A stretch of 52,989 bases of DNA from Nonomuraea deserti (GCF_004348685.1 NZ_SMKO01000046.1:1-52989); one strand, 5' to 3'; shown: positions 33,113-41,641, counted from the stretch's first letter. The notes: generated by a model not told the origin, from the letters alone. Numbers and translations: made by a program.

Positions 33113-34168
33113 TCAGGCGAGCCAGCGTGAGAGGTTCTCCGCGACGAACTCGTCGTCGCGCAGCGCCGGATAGGCGGCCAGCACCCGGTCGATCTCGGCG
33201 AGCTGGCCAGGCGACAGGTCCTCCGCCGGGTCCAGGCACCAGCGGCCCTCCAGCAGCCCCTGCCGGCGCAGCACCTCGTGGATGCCGGGGATGCAGCCGC
33301 GGAAGGCGTTCGCGGAGTCGAAGATGGCGGCGTTCGCGTCGGTCAGGTGCCCGTCGAGGGTGAGCAGCCGGCGCACGGCCGCGTCGTCGCCGGAACGCGC
33401 CGCCCTGGCCTGCTCCAGCAGCTCCACGGCCCGCCGCACCCACACCGCCCACTGGCCGAGCAGCCCGCCGACGAACTCGACGTCCACCTCCCGCCCGTCC
33501 ACGACCACGCGGTGCGGGGTGATCAGGTCGGTCAGGATGTGGTCGTCGTTGCCGGTGTAGAGGGCGACCTCGCCGGCCCGGCCCGCGCGCACCACGCCGT
33601 GCAGCACGTCGAGGGTCCGGTAGCGGTCGAACGGCGCCGCCTTGATGCCTACCACGGCCTCGATCTGCGCCAGCCTCGTCCAGAACTCCCTGGACAGGTG
33701 GCGGCCGCCGACCGCGGGCTGCAGGTAGAAGCCGATCACCGGCAGCACCTCGCCCACCGCCCGGGCCCGCTCGATCAGGCCGTCCTCGTCCAGCTCCCGG
33801 TACGGGCTGAGCAGGACCATGTGGTAGCCGAGCGACCTGGCGAGCTCGGCCTCCGCCACCGCCTGCGCGGTCGGCCCGGTGGCGCCGGCCACGAGCGCCA
33901 CCTCGTGCTCGTACTCGCCCGCCACCGTGGCGGCAAGTTCGAGCACCGGAGCCAGCAGGCCGGTGCCGTGGATGGCGAACTGCGTGGTGTGCACGCCCAC
34001 CGCCAGCCCGCCCGCGCCCGCCTCGACGTAGTAGCGGGTGAGCGCCCGCTGGCGGCGCTCGTCCAGCTTCCTGTCCGAGGTCAGCGCCAGCGGGTGCGCC
34101 GGGATCACCAGGCCGCGCCTGAACAGGTCGCGCACGGACGCGTGCGCCTCTGGAGCCGTGCCGAGCAC
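33113..34168 (-). CDS. DapA-type lyase/synthase family 2
   Basis: The 351-residue product is a longer relative of the DapA barrel: start LFRRGLVIPAHPLALTSD, Tyr148 in GFYLQPAVGG and Schiff-base Lys176 in VVGIKAAPFDRYRT. After the barrel comes an extra C-terminal helical region of about 60 residues. Homologous proteins of this length are generally of unassigned function; 2-keto-acid lyase chemistry is expected from the Lys/Tyr pair. The GTG at 34168 has GGGGGGA 6 nt upstream. It lies 45 bp downstream of the SDR-like gene and shares its promoter with palindrome copy 7. Confidence 0.82.
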   Translation of the reverse strand: MLGTAPEAHASVRDLFRRGLVIPAHPLALTSDRKLDERRQRALTRYYVEAGAGGLAVGVHTTQFAIHGTGLLAPVLELAATVAGEYEHEVALVAGATGPTAQAVAEAELARSLGYHMVLLSPYRELDEDGLIERARAVGEVLPVIGFYLQPAVGGRHLSREFWTRLAQIEAVVGIKAAPFDRYRTLDVLHGVVRAGRAGEVALYTGNDDHILTDLITPHRVVVDGREVDVEFVGGLLGQWAVWVRRAVELLEQARAARSGDDAAVRRLLTLDGHLTDANAAIFDSANAFRGCIPGIHEVLRRQGLLEGRWCLDPAEDLSPGQLAEIDRVLAAYPALRDDEFVAENLSRWLA

Positions 34169-34213
34169 GTGAGGTCCCCCCAAGTCGATTGGTGCGGTGA
34201 TGTGAGCTGCGGA

Positions 34214-35221
34214 TCAGAAACGCCCGTCGCGGCGCTCGAACTTGGTGGGCTTGCCGAGCAGCGGCCCGCCGTCGGCGACCCAGCGCGCCGTGTGCTCGAT
34301 GAGCTCGGCGGGGGTCAGCTCCGGGTAGCCGAACAGCCGGTGGCAGCGGCCCGCGTTCGACAGCAACGCGGTGGGGGCCTCCTCGCCGGTGAAGACCGGC
34401 TCCTTGCCGAGCGCCTCGCCGAGCGCCAGCGCGGCCTGCCGCACCGAGATCAGCTCGGGTCCGGTCACGTTGAGCACGTACGGCGGCGTGCCGGCCAGCA
34501 GCAGCGAGCGCAGCGTCACCTCGTTGGCGTAGCCCTGCCAGACCACGTTCACCTGGCCGGTCGTGAGGTCGACGGGCTCGCCCGCCAGGACCTTCTGCGC
34601 CAGGTCGACCAGGACGCCGTAGCGCAGCTCGACGGCGTAGTTGAGCCGGAGCAGCGCCACGCGGGTGCCGTACGTCTCGGAGAAGTGCGTCAGCACCCGC
34701 TCCCTGCCCAGGCAGCTCATCGCGTAGTCGCCGACGGGCCCGGTCGGCGAGTCCTCGGTGCTGCCGCCGCCGGCCACGGGCACGAGCGGGTAGACGTTGC
34801 CGGTGGACAGGGCGGCGATCCTGCTCTCCCTGAACCGGTCGGCGACCCGGCCGGGCAGGTAGGTGTTGGTGAACCAGGCGGCGTGGGCGCGCCCCTGCGT
34901 GCCGAACTTGGCGCCGACCAGGAAGACCACGTTGGGCGCGTCCGGCAGGTCGCGCAGCGCCCGCTCGTCGGACACGTCGGCGCTCACCACCGTCGCGCCG
35001 TCCGCCCTGAGGGCGTCCGCCAGGCCCGGCTCGCCGAACCGGGACACCGCGATGACCCGCCGGTCGCCGCGGGTGGCGTTGAGCGCCAGCCGCACCAGGC
35101 TCGGGCCCAGCTTGCCGCCCGCGCCCAGGATCATGATGTCGCCGGGCAGCCTGCCCAGATCGTCGACGAGCCCGGCGCCGGGCCGCGCCAGCCGCTCCTC
35201 GAGTTCCGCCGTCGTCCGCAC
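34214..35221 (-). CDS. NAD-dependent epimerase/dehydratase-like (extended SDR) protein
   Basis: The 335-residue product has the Rossmann motif GAGGKLGPSL (33-42), an ADVSD acidic segment, the STGNVYP strand and LRLNYAVELRYG. At the catalytic tetrad the Tyr166 is present but the usual YxxxK reads YAMSC, so the lysine is replaced by Cys170. This either marks a distinct subfamily or a protein without standard SDR chemistry. The GTG at 35221 has GGAGG 6 nt upstream. It is the first gene of a two-gene operon with the second DapA-type lyase and is preceded by palindrome copy 7. Confidence 0.8.
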   Translation of the reverse strand: MRTTAELEERLARPGAGLVDDLGRLPGDIMILGAGGKLGPSLVRLALNATRGDRRVIAVSRFGEPGLADALRADGATVVSADVSDERALRDLPDAPNVVFLVGAKFGTQGRAHAAWFTNTYLPGRVADRFRESRIAALSTGNVYPLVPVAGGGSTEDSPTGPVGDYAMSCLGRERVLTHFSETYGTRVALLRLNYAVELRYGVLVDLAQKVLAGEPVDLTTGQVNVVWQGYANEVTLRSLLLAGTPPYVLNVTGPELISVRQAALALGEALGKEPVFTGEEAPTALLSNAGRCHRLFGYPELTPAELIEHTARWVADGGPLLGKPTKFERRDGRF

Positions 35222-35241
35222 GCACGTCCTCCATCCGCTAT

Positions 35242-35282
35242 TTACGGTCCAGACCGTAACTGCGCGAGACTCGTGCTGTCAA
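35242..35282 (-). promoter_or_regulatory. Promoter with palindrome copy 7 (operator at 35242-35259)
   Basis: A consensus TTGACA (35277-35282) and TACGGT (35253-35258) are 18 bp apart on the minus strand. TTACGGTC-CA-GACCGTAA is the most perfect copy, with 8-bp arms fully symmetrical. As in copy 1, the -10 is one arm of the operator. Confidence 0.8.
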
Positions 35283-35297
35283 CGCCGGGGCGGCTCC

Positions 35298-36182
35298 CTA
35301 CGCGCTCTCCCTCGCCGAGACGAGCACGCCGAGGACGGCCCTGGTCTGCTCCCACGGCACCGGGCTGGGCGCGCCGCCCACCATGGCGAGGAACGCGTCG
35401 ATGGTGCCCTCGTAGCCGAGGCCCCTCATCGGGTCGTCGCCACCCTCGATGACCACGGTCTCGGCGGAGTCGCGTCCGTGCAGCGTGACCGCGTAGGACT
35501 CCGTCTCGGAGACGCCGAGCACCTCGACCGTGCCGAGCACGCCGCCGCCCCACCGCAGGGCCATCACCCCGGTGTCCTCAGAACGGAGCGCCCCGTAATG
35601 CCGCGTGGACCGGGCGGCCCCGGCCAGCCGCACGTCCGGGCCCAGCAGGGCGACCAGCAGCTCCACCCCGTGGACCCCCATGGTCACCATCGTGCCGCCG
35701 CCCTCGCCGGGCGTGTCCTGCCACGCGTTGTAGCCGGTCGCCCAGAGGCCCACGTCGTGGCGCACGGTGGCGCGCACGGCGAGCAGTTCGTCCGGGTCGG
35801 CCCGCACCCCGGCGAAGGAGGGCGCGAACCGCAGCACCGACGTCGACATCACCCGCTCGTGGATCGGCAGCCGGTCGAGCGCGTCGAGCTGAGCCCTGGT
35901 CGCGGCGGCCGGCTTGTTCACGAAACACGCCGCGCCCGTCTCCAGCACCCTGGCCAGCGCCGCGGGCACCTGCGGGTTGGGCACGGTCAGCACCACGCCG
36001 TCGGGCTCGTGGCCCAGCGCCCCGGCCAGGCTCTCCGCCACCTTCGCGGACGGGTGCTCATCGGTGAAGCGCCGCAACCGCTCGGCGTCGGGCTCCCACA
36101 CCACCAGCTCGGCATGCCTGGCGAGGGTGCGGGCGTCGGTGTACGGGTGACTCGTGGCGAGCCCGGCAAGCACGATCCGCAC
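35298..36182 (-). CDS. Gfo/Idh/MocA family oxidoreductase
   Basis: The 294-residue product has the N-terminal Rossmann strand IVLAGLATSHPY, the VLTVPNPQVPAALARVLETG helix and VNKPAA (88-93), the NKP variant of the family's EKP catalytic motif. It continues with a GGGTMVTMGVHGVELLVALLG segment in the substrate domain. Members oxidise or reduce sugar and cyclitol hydroxyls with NAD(P). It is shorter than the usual 330-390 residues. The GTG at 36182 has AGGGAGGG upstream. No palindrome copy was found upstream of it, so it may not be in the regulon although it is adjacent. Confidence 0.85.
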   Translation of the reverse strand: MRIVLAGLATSHPYTDARTLARHAELVVWEPDAERLRRFTDEHPSAKVAESLAGALGHEPDGVVLTVPNPQVPAALARVLETGAACFVNKPAAATRAQLDALDRLPIHERVMSTSVLRFAPSFAGVRADPDELLAVRATVRHDVGLWATGYNAWQDTPGEGGGTMVTMGVHGVELLVALLGPDVRLAGAARSTRHYGALRSEDTGVMALRWGGGVLGTVEVLGVSETESYAVTLHGRDSAETVVIEGGDDPMRGLGYEGTIDAFLAMVGGAPSPVPWEQTRAVLGVLVSARESA

Positions 36183-36312
36183 GCGGGTCCCTCCCTTTTC
36201 TCACGAAGGTTCACATCAGTTTCCCCGCGCCGGAGAGTGCGGGCGTCACAGGAGGACGTCATCGCCGCACCCTGCGCTGGGCCGCGTCCGCGGCCGAACG
36301 TACGATGATCCC

Positions 36313-37182
36313 ATGACCAAGGTCACAGTCCTGGGAACCGGGCTGATGGGCGCCCCTATGGCGCGCAACATCGCCATGTCCGGCATGCAGGTACACGTGT
36401 GGAATCGTACGCGGGAGAAAGCCCAGCCCCTGGCGGCCCACGGCGCGGTCGTGGCCGGCTCGCCGGCCGAGGCCGTCGAAGGGGCCGACGTGATCGTCAC
36501 GATGCTGAGCGACGGCGACGCCGTGCTCGCCGCGATGACGGCCGCCGCTCCTGGGCTCCGGCCCGGGCAGGTGTGGGCGCAGATGAGCACTGTGGGCGTG
36601 GCGGCGATCGAGCGGCTGGCCGCGCTGGCGGACGAGCGCGGGCTGACGTTCGCCGACGCCCCGGTGCAGGGCACCCGCCAGCCCGCCGAGCAGGGCAAGC
36701 TCATCGTGCTCGCCGCGGGCTCGCAGGCCGCCCGGCAGGCGCTCACCCCCGTCTTCGACGCGGTCGGCCAGCGTACGCTCTGGGTGGGCGACGACGGGGC
36801 CGGCGGCGCGGGCACCCGGCTCAAGATGGCCACGGTGAGCTACGGCATCTCGCTGACCGCCGTCACGGCCGAGGCCCTCGCGCTGGCCAAGGGGCTCGGC
36901 GTCGACCCCGGCCTGGTCCGCCAGGTGATCACCGGCGGCCCGATGGACAGCCCCTACTTCCAGGCCAAATCGGCGTCGATCCTGGAGGGCGACTTCACGA
37001 CCAGCTTCGCCGTCAGCAACGCGGCGAAGGACACCCGGCTGATCACGCAGGCGGGAGAGACGGCCGGCGTGCGGCTCGACGTGGTGGCGGCGGCGGGTGA
37101 ACGGCTGCGCCGCGCCGAGGCCCAGGGGCACGGCGACGAGGACATGTCGGCCACCTATTTCGCCAGCTTCGACACGCCCTGA
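36313..37182 (+). CDS. NAD(P)-dependent beta-hydroxyacid dehydrogenase (3-hydroxyisobutyrate dehydrogenase family)
   Basis: The 289-residue protein has GTGLMGAPMARNI (8-20), a DAPVQGTRQPAEQG substrate loop (115-128, where the family has DAPVSGG) and catalytic Lys171 in TRLKMATVSYG. The usual KxxxN reads KMATV, so the Asn is absent. Tartronate semialdehyde reductase, 3-hydroxyisobutyrate dehydrogenase and related succinic/glyoxylate reductases share this layout. It is divergent from the MocA-type gene; no palindrome lies between. A role in reducing an aldehyde product of the neighbouring lyases is possible but inferred. Confidence 0.85.
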   Translation: MTKVTVLGTGLMGAPMARNIAMSGMQVHVWNRTREKAQPLAAHGAVVAGSPAEAVEGADVIVTMLSDGDAVLAAMTAAAPGLRPGQVWAQMSTVGVAAIERLAALADERGLTFADAPVQGTRQPAEQGKLIVLAAGSQAARQALTPVFDAVGQRTLWVGDDGAGGAGTRLKMATVSYGISLTAVTAEALALAKGLGVDPGLVRQVITGGPMDSPYFQAKSASILEGDFTTSFAVSNAAKDTRLITQAGETAGVRLDVVAAAGERLRRAEAQGHGDEDMSATYFASFDTP

Positions 37183-37221
37183 CCGAACTCACGGCCTCGG
37201 CACCCGCCTCCAGGCCCCCTT

Positions 37222-37403
37222 CACCCATGCGGGCCTCAGGGTCCCGCATCCCGCCCCCTCGCCCGTACGGACGTCAAGGTCCGCATCCGTCCCTTCGCCC
37301 GTACCGACGTCAAGGTCCGTATCCGTCCCTTCGCCCGTACCGACGGTGAGGTTCGTATCCGGCCTCTCGGCAGTACGGACGTCAGGGTTCGTATCCGGCC
37401 CTC
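37222..37403. repeat. 36-bp tandem repeat array in a convergent intergenic region
   Basis: Units start at 37260, 37296, 37332 and 37368, exactly 36 bp apart, with a degenerate 38-bp unit at 37222 and a decayed one after 37404. The shared core is CGCCCGTACCGACGTCAAGG. Because 36 is a multiple of three, both strands show 12-residue peptide repeats, but no start signal supports a gene. It fills most of the gap between the dehydrogenase and hyuB 3' ends. Confidence 0.88.
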
Positions 37404-37508
37404 GCCGCTGGGCTCCTGTCCGGTGGAGCCCAGCGCTCAAGCGGGCCTCGCGGGGCGCCGCGCGCATGTCCGGGCTCGCGGCGCCCGTGTCGGTTCTGCG
37501 AGCAGCTG

Positions 37509-39527
37509 TCAGGGCTCTCCTATGGGGCCTTCGCCGGGCGGGCCACCGTCGTGCAGGTGCTTGCCGGAGGCACCGCTGTCAGGCGGTCCGCCGTGGGACG
37601 GGCCGTTGTCAGGCGCACCGCCACGGGACCGGCCGCTGTCGGGCGGGCCGTCATGGGATGGGCGGCCGTCGAGCGGGCTTCTGAGCTCGTCGACGTCCGC
37701 GAAGGGCCGGCCGGCGAGTTTCGCGTACCCCGGCCCTCGGTCGAAGAACCGGCCGGCCGGAGGCCGCAGGCGGGCCCTCAGCTCGGCGGTGCCCTGCTCG
37801 TCGATGCGATCGCCGTCGAGCACCACCCCGTAGTCGCCCAGCGCGCCGGCGATCGACACCTTCCCGTCCCGCACGTCCGCGGCCACCGCCCGGGGGTCGC
37901 GATCGTAGGGTGAGCCCCATCCGCCGCCACCGGTGGTGCGGATCCTGATCAGCTCCCCCGCCTGCACCGGGTGGTCGTCGACCAGCCCCTCCATCTCCTT
38001 GCCCGCGATCTCCACGCGGAACGGCCGCCCGGCGAGGCCGCCGTTGACGCCCCAGCAGGACAGGATCGAGCGGTCGGCGATGGACATGTACGAGGCGTCT
38101 CTGAGCATCCTGATGTGCTTGTCGTAGCCGAGCCCGCCCCTGAACATGCCCGGCCCGCCCGAGTCGCAGGCCAGCGCCAGGCGTTCCACCCGGAACGGCC
38201 AGCGGGCCTCGGCGAACTCCACCGGGATGTTGCGCGAGTCGGGCACCACGTGGATGGTGTCCTCGCCGTCGGCGTACCAGCGCCCGCCGGAGCCGCCGCC
38301 CAGCACCTCCCGCATCAGGTACGGCTTGCCGTCGGCGTCGGCGCCGTGGACGCCGGTGTAGCGGATGGTCTCCTGGTCGGCCGGCATGCGCCCGCCGGTC
38401 GCCTTGGCGAGCACGCCCGCCAGCACGCCGAGCAGGCGCAGGATGACGAACGTGCGGGCGTTGGTGGGCGCGGGGAAGACCGGGGTGAGCAGGCTGCCCT
38501 TCTCCGGGAAGATCATTCTGATGAGGGGGACGACGCCCTCGTTGACGTCGAGCTCGGCCATGCGCTCCGGTGTGTCGGCCAGGTTGCGCAACACCGGGGC
38601 CAGCCACTTCTTCAGGAACACGCCGTCGGCGTAGTCGCCGGCGTGGTTGATCGGCCCCTTGGCCTGCGGCGACGTGCCGGTGAAGTCGATCGTCAGCGGC
38701 GCCGGCTCGCCGCCGTCCGGCTTCCCGTCGCCCTCTCCTCGCTCGAGGGCGGAATGGTCGACGGTGAGGGTGATGCGCTGGGCGTGCAGGCGCGGCTCGT
38801 CCACGCCGTCGTGCTCGGCGTAGTCCTCCCACACGTACGTTCCCTCGGGGATCTTGGCGAGCAGTTCCCTCCGGAACGTCTCGGTGGTCTTGTCGATGAT
38901 CGCGTCGAAGCTCGCCTCGACGGCCTGCCTGCCGTAGCGGTCGAACAGCTCCGCCAGCCGCCGCGCCCCCATCAGGCAGGCCGAGCACTCCGCGTCGAGG
39001 TCGCCGGCGAGCGAGTCGGGCATGCGGGAGTTGCGGGTCATGATGCGCAGCGCGGCCTCGTTGGGCACGCCCTCGTCCCACAACTTGATCGGCGGCACCA
39101 TCAGGCCTTCTTCGTAGACCGACCGGGCGTGCGAGGGCATGGACCCGGGCACGGATCCGCCGATGTCGTCGTGGTGGCCGAACGCCTGCACGAACGCCAC
39201 CACCTCCCCCTGGTGGAACACCGGCACGGTGACGCACAGGTCGGGCAGGTGGCCGATGCCGCCTTCTGAGAGGTAGACGTCGTTGTGGAAGTAGACGTCG
39301 CCGGGCTTCATCGTCTCGACGGGGAAGTCGCGCACGACCGGCTGGACCAGCGCGCTGTAGGAGCGGCCGGTCAGCTTGCGCATGCGTACGTCGTGGATGC
39401 CGGCGCGGAAGTCGTGCGCGTCGCGGATCATCGGCGAGCGGGCCGTGCGCGCGATGGCTGTCTCGACCTCCTTCTCGACGGACGCGAGGGTCCCCTCGAC
39501 GATCTCCACCAGAATGGGATCGGTCAT
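37509..39527 (-). CDS. hyuB: Hydantoinase B / oxoprolinase family protein
   Basis: The 672-residue product is an N-methylhydantoinase/acetone carboxylase beta-type subunit. It begins with VEIVEGTLASVEKEVETAIARTARSPMIRDAHDF, followed by GDVYFHNDVYLSEGGIGHLPD and, later, DSGGPGMFRGGLGYDKHIRM and GGGGWGSPYDRDP. With the A subunit it hydrolyses a cyclic amide (hydantoin or 5-oxoproline type) using ATP; the exact substrate is not readable. Its C terminus ends in a 30-bp, 10-residue repeat (37573-37680; Pro/Asp/Ser/Gly-rich) outside the conserved domain. It starts 7 bp after the hyuA stop, so the two form an operon. Confidence 0.88.
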   Translation of the reverse strand: MTDPILVEIVEGTLASVEKEVETAIARTARSPMIRDAHDFRAGIHDVRMRKLTGRSYSALVQPVVRDFPVETMKPGDVYFHNDVYLSEGGIGHLPDLCVTVPVFHQGEVVAFVQAFGHHDDIGGSVPGSMPSHARSVYEEGLMVPPIKLWDEGVPNEAALRIMTRNSRMPDSLAGDLDAECSACLMGARRLAELFDRYGRQAVEASFDAIIDKTTETFRRELLAKIPEGTYVWEDYAEHDGVDEPRLHAQRITLTVDHSALERGEGDGKPDGGEPAPLTIDFTGTSPQAKGPINHAGDYADGVFLKKWLAPVLRNLADTPERMAELDVNEGVVPLIRMIFPEKGSLLTPVFPAPTNARTFVILRLLGVLAGVLAKATGGRMPADQETIRYTGVHGADADGKPYLMREVLGGGSGGRWYADGEDTIHVVPDSRNIPVEFAEARWPFRVERLALACDSGGPGMFRGGLGYDKHIRMLRDASYMSIADRSILSCWGVNGGLAGRPFRVEIAGKEMEGLVDDHPVQAGELIRIRTTGGGGWGSPYDRDPRAVAADVRDGKVSIAGALGDYGVVLDGDRIDEQGTAELRARLRPPAGRFFDRGPGYAKLAGRPFADVDELRSPLDGRPSHDGPPDSGRSRGGAPDNGPSHGGPPDSGASGKHLHDGGPPGEGPIGEP
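37573..37680. repeat. 30-bp in-frame repeat in the 3' end of hyuB
   Basis: Units begin at 37573, 37603, 37633 and (degenerate) 37663 with exact 30-bp spacing. They encode 10-residue Gly/Pro/Asp/Ser units in the C-terminal tail of the hydantoinase B subunit. The pattern resembles the other 3'-end repeats of this window. Confidence 0.8.
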
Positions 39528-39534
39528 CGCTCGC

Positions 39535-41634
39535 TCACCGCTCCTCGTCCGCTGCGCGGGGTGTCGCGGATATCTCCACGTTGCCGAAGTCGTCCACCGT
39601 CGCGGTGAAGCCCGGGTGGACGGGGATCGTGGAGCCGTACTCCTCGATCACCGCCGGGCCCGTGACCGTGGCGCCGGGGCCGAGCGCGGAGCGCTGGTGG
39701 ATGGGGGTGTCGCGGGTCTCGTCGAAGTGCACGGGACGCACCGAGGTGGCGCCCTCACCCGGTTTGTCCAGGCGGGGGATGACCGGACGGCTGATGGGGC
39801 CGATGCCGGACACGCGGAGGTTGACCCATTCGACGCCGTGGCGGGGATCGTCGCGGTAGGCGTAGCCGTAGAGCTTCTCGTGTGCGGCGTGGAAACGGTC
39901 GACGACCTCGGCCTGCCAGGCCTCGTCGATCTCGCCCGCGGGAGCGGCCACCCGCACCTCGTACGCCTGCCCGTAATAGCGCAGGTCGGCGCTGCGCACG
40001 TAGACCGGGTCGTCGAAGCCCTCGCGGTCCAGCGCCTCGCCCGCCTGATGTTCCAGGTCGTGGAAGATCTCGACCGCCTTGCCCAGTTCGAGGTCGCGGG
40101 TGACGTACGTACGGACGTAGTCGTTCTTGACGTCGACCGTGAGCAGCCCGAACGCCGACACGTTGCCGGGGTCGCGCGGGACGACGACGGACGGCAGGCC
40201 GAGGATGTCGATCAGCCGGCAGGCCAGCAGCGGACCCGACCCGCCGAACGTCACGAGCGGGAAGTCCCGCACGTCGAGCCCGCGCTTGACGGTGAGCTGG
40301 CGGATCGCGTTGCTCTGGTTGAACGCGCTGATCTCCAGGATGCCGGTCGCCGTGCGCTCGGGGGTCAGGCCGAGCTTGCCGGCCAGCGTCTGGATGCCCG
40401 CGCGGGCGGCGTCGGCGTCCAGCGGGATCTCCCCGCCCAGCAGGTGCGGCGGGATGCGCCCGAGGAACACGTGCGCGTCGGTGACCGTCACCTCCGTGCC
40501 GCCCTTGCCGTAGCAGAGCGGGCCCGGGTCGGCGCCGGCGGACTTCGGCCCGACCTTGAGCGTGCCCTCGGGCGAGATCCACGCGATCGAGCCGCCGCCC
40601 GCGCCGACGGTGACGATGTCGATCATCGGGATCTTGCACGGGTAGCGGCCGACGGACCCCTCCGTGGTGATGGACGGCTCACCGTCGACCACCACGGCCA
40701 CGTCGGTGGAGGTGCCGCCGCCGTCCAGCGTGATCACCGACCGGTGGCCCGCCGTGGACGCGACGAGCGCCGCGCCGAGCGCGCCCGCCGCGGGCCCCGA
40801 CAACACCGTGGTGATCGGCTGGTTGACGACCTCGCGGGCCGACAGGATGCCGCCGTTCGACTTCATCACGGAGAACGTCTTGCCGAGCCGGTTGGACAGG
40901 CTGGCGATGTAGCCGCGCATCGCCGGCTTGACGGCGGCGTCCACGAGGGTGGTCACCGAGCGCTCGTACTCGCGGTATTCGCGCAGCACGTCGCTCGACA
41001 GGGAGATCACCGCCTCGGGGTGCTCGCGCCACAGCACCTCGCGCATGCGCCGCTCGTGATCGGGGTTGGCGTACGAGTGCAGGAAGCACACCCCGATCGC
41101 GGTGATGCCCCTGGCCTTGAACCAGCGGGCCACCTCGACGGCCTGCTCCTCGGAGAACGGCCACACCTCCTCGCCCAGGTGGTCGAGCCGTCCGCCGACG
41201 GTCCTGACCAGGTGCACGGGCACGATCCTCGGCGGCTTGACCCAGAAGTAGGAGTTGCCGTAGCCGTCAGGCACGCTCTGCCTGGCGATCTCCAGGATGA
41301 ACTCGAAGCCCTCGGTCGTGATGAACCCGAGGTCGGCGATGCGATCTTCGAGCAGCTGGTTCGTCGCCACCGTGGTGCCGTGCACGATCGAGCCGACGTG
41401 CTCCATGGTCGCGCCCGCTTCGCTGCTCGCCGGCTCCTTCGCCGCTCTCTCTTCACGAGCTCCTGCGCTCCGGATGAGCTCACCCAGCTTCTCGATGCCC
41501 GTGACGAACCCGTCCGCCGGGTTCGCGGGGGTCGAAGGGGTCTTGGTGGTGAGGATCTCACCGGTCTGCTCGTCCACCGCCACGACGTCGGTGAAGGTGC
41601 CTCCGGTGTCCACTCCGATACGGACGCTACGCAT
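39535..41634 (-). CDS. hyuA: Hydantoinase A / oxoprolinase family ATP-dependent subunit
   Basis: The 699-residue product begins IGVDTGGTFTDVVAVDE, the ATP-binding signature of the HyuA/OplA/AcxA group. It also has HGTTVATNQLLEDR, FLHSYANPDHERR, NGGILSAREVVNQPITTVLSGPAAG, DGGGTSTDVAVV and TVGAGGGSIAW. This subunit phosphorylates the substrate, so ring opening is ATP-driven. Length and motifs are complete. Both hyuA and hyuB are on the minus strand. The operon is near the small membrane protein gene upstream, whose stop codon is 8 bp from its own. No palindrome precedes it. Confidence 0.9.
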   Translation of the reverse strand: MRSVRIGVDTGGTFTDVVAVDEQTGEILTTKTPSTPANPADGFVTGIEKLGELIRSAGAREERAAKEPASSEAGATMEHVGSIVHGTTVATNQLLEDRIADLGFITTEGFEFILEIARQSVPDGYGNSYFWVKPPRIVPVHLVRTVGGRLDHLGEEVWPFSEEQAVEVARWFKARGITAIGVCFLHSYANPDHERRMREVLWREHPEAVISLSSDVLREYREYERSVTTLVDAAVKPAMRGYIASLSNRLGKTFSVMKSNGGILSAREVVNQPITTVLSGPAAGALGAALVASTAGHRSVITLDGGGTSTDVAVVVDGEPSITTEGSVGRYPCKIPMIDIVTVGAGGGSIAWISPEGTLKVGPKSAGADPGPLCYGKGGTEVTVTDAHVFLGRIPPHLLGGEIPLDADAARAGIQTLAGKLGLTPERTATGILEISAFNQSNAIRQLTVKRGLDVRDFPLVTFGGSGPLLACRLIDILGLPSVVVPRDPGNVSAFGLLTVDVKNDYVRTYVTRDLELGKAVEIFHDLEHQAGEALDREGFDDPVYVRSADLRYYGQAYEVRVAAPAGEIDEAWQAEVVDRFHAAHEKLYGYAYRDDPRHGVEWVNLRVSGIGPISRPVIPRLDKPGEGATSVRPVHFDETRDTPIHQRSALGPGATVTGPAVIEEYGSTIPVHPGFTATVDDFGNVEISATPRAADEER

Positions 41635-41641
41635 GGCTCCT

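Noticed and set aside
36183..36312. Possible further palindrome copy between the MocA-type and beta-hydroxyacid dehydrogenase genes
   Set aside because: Read base by base, no GACCG(A/T)AA arm or matching left arm is present.
37189..37467. Reverse-strand frame with four 12-residue repeats ending in Gly-Thr-Gly-Glu-Gly type units
   Set aside because: The pattern follows from a 36-bp DNA repeat and appears on the opposite strand too; no start signal or flanking domain.
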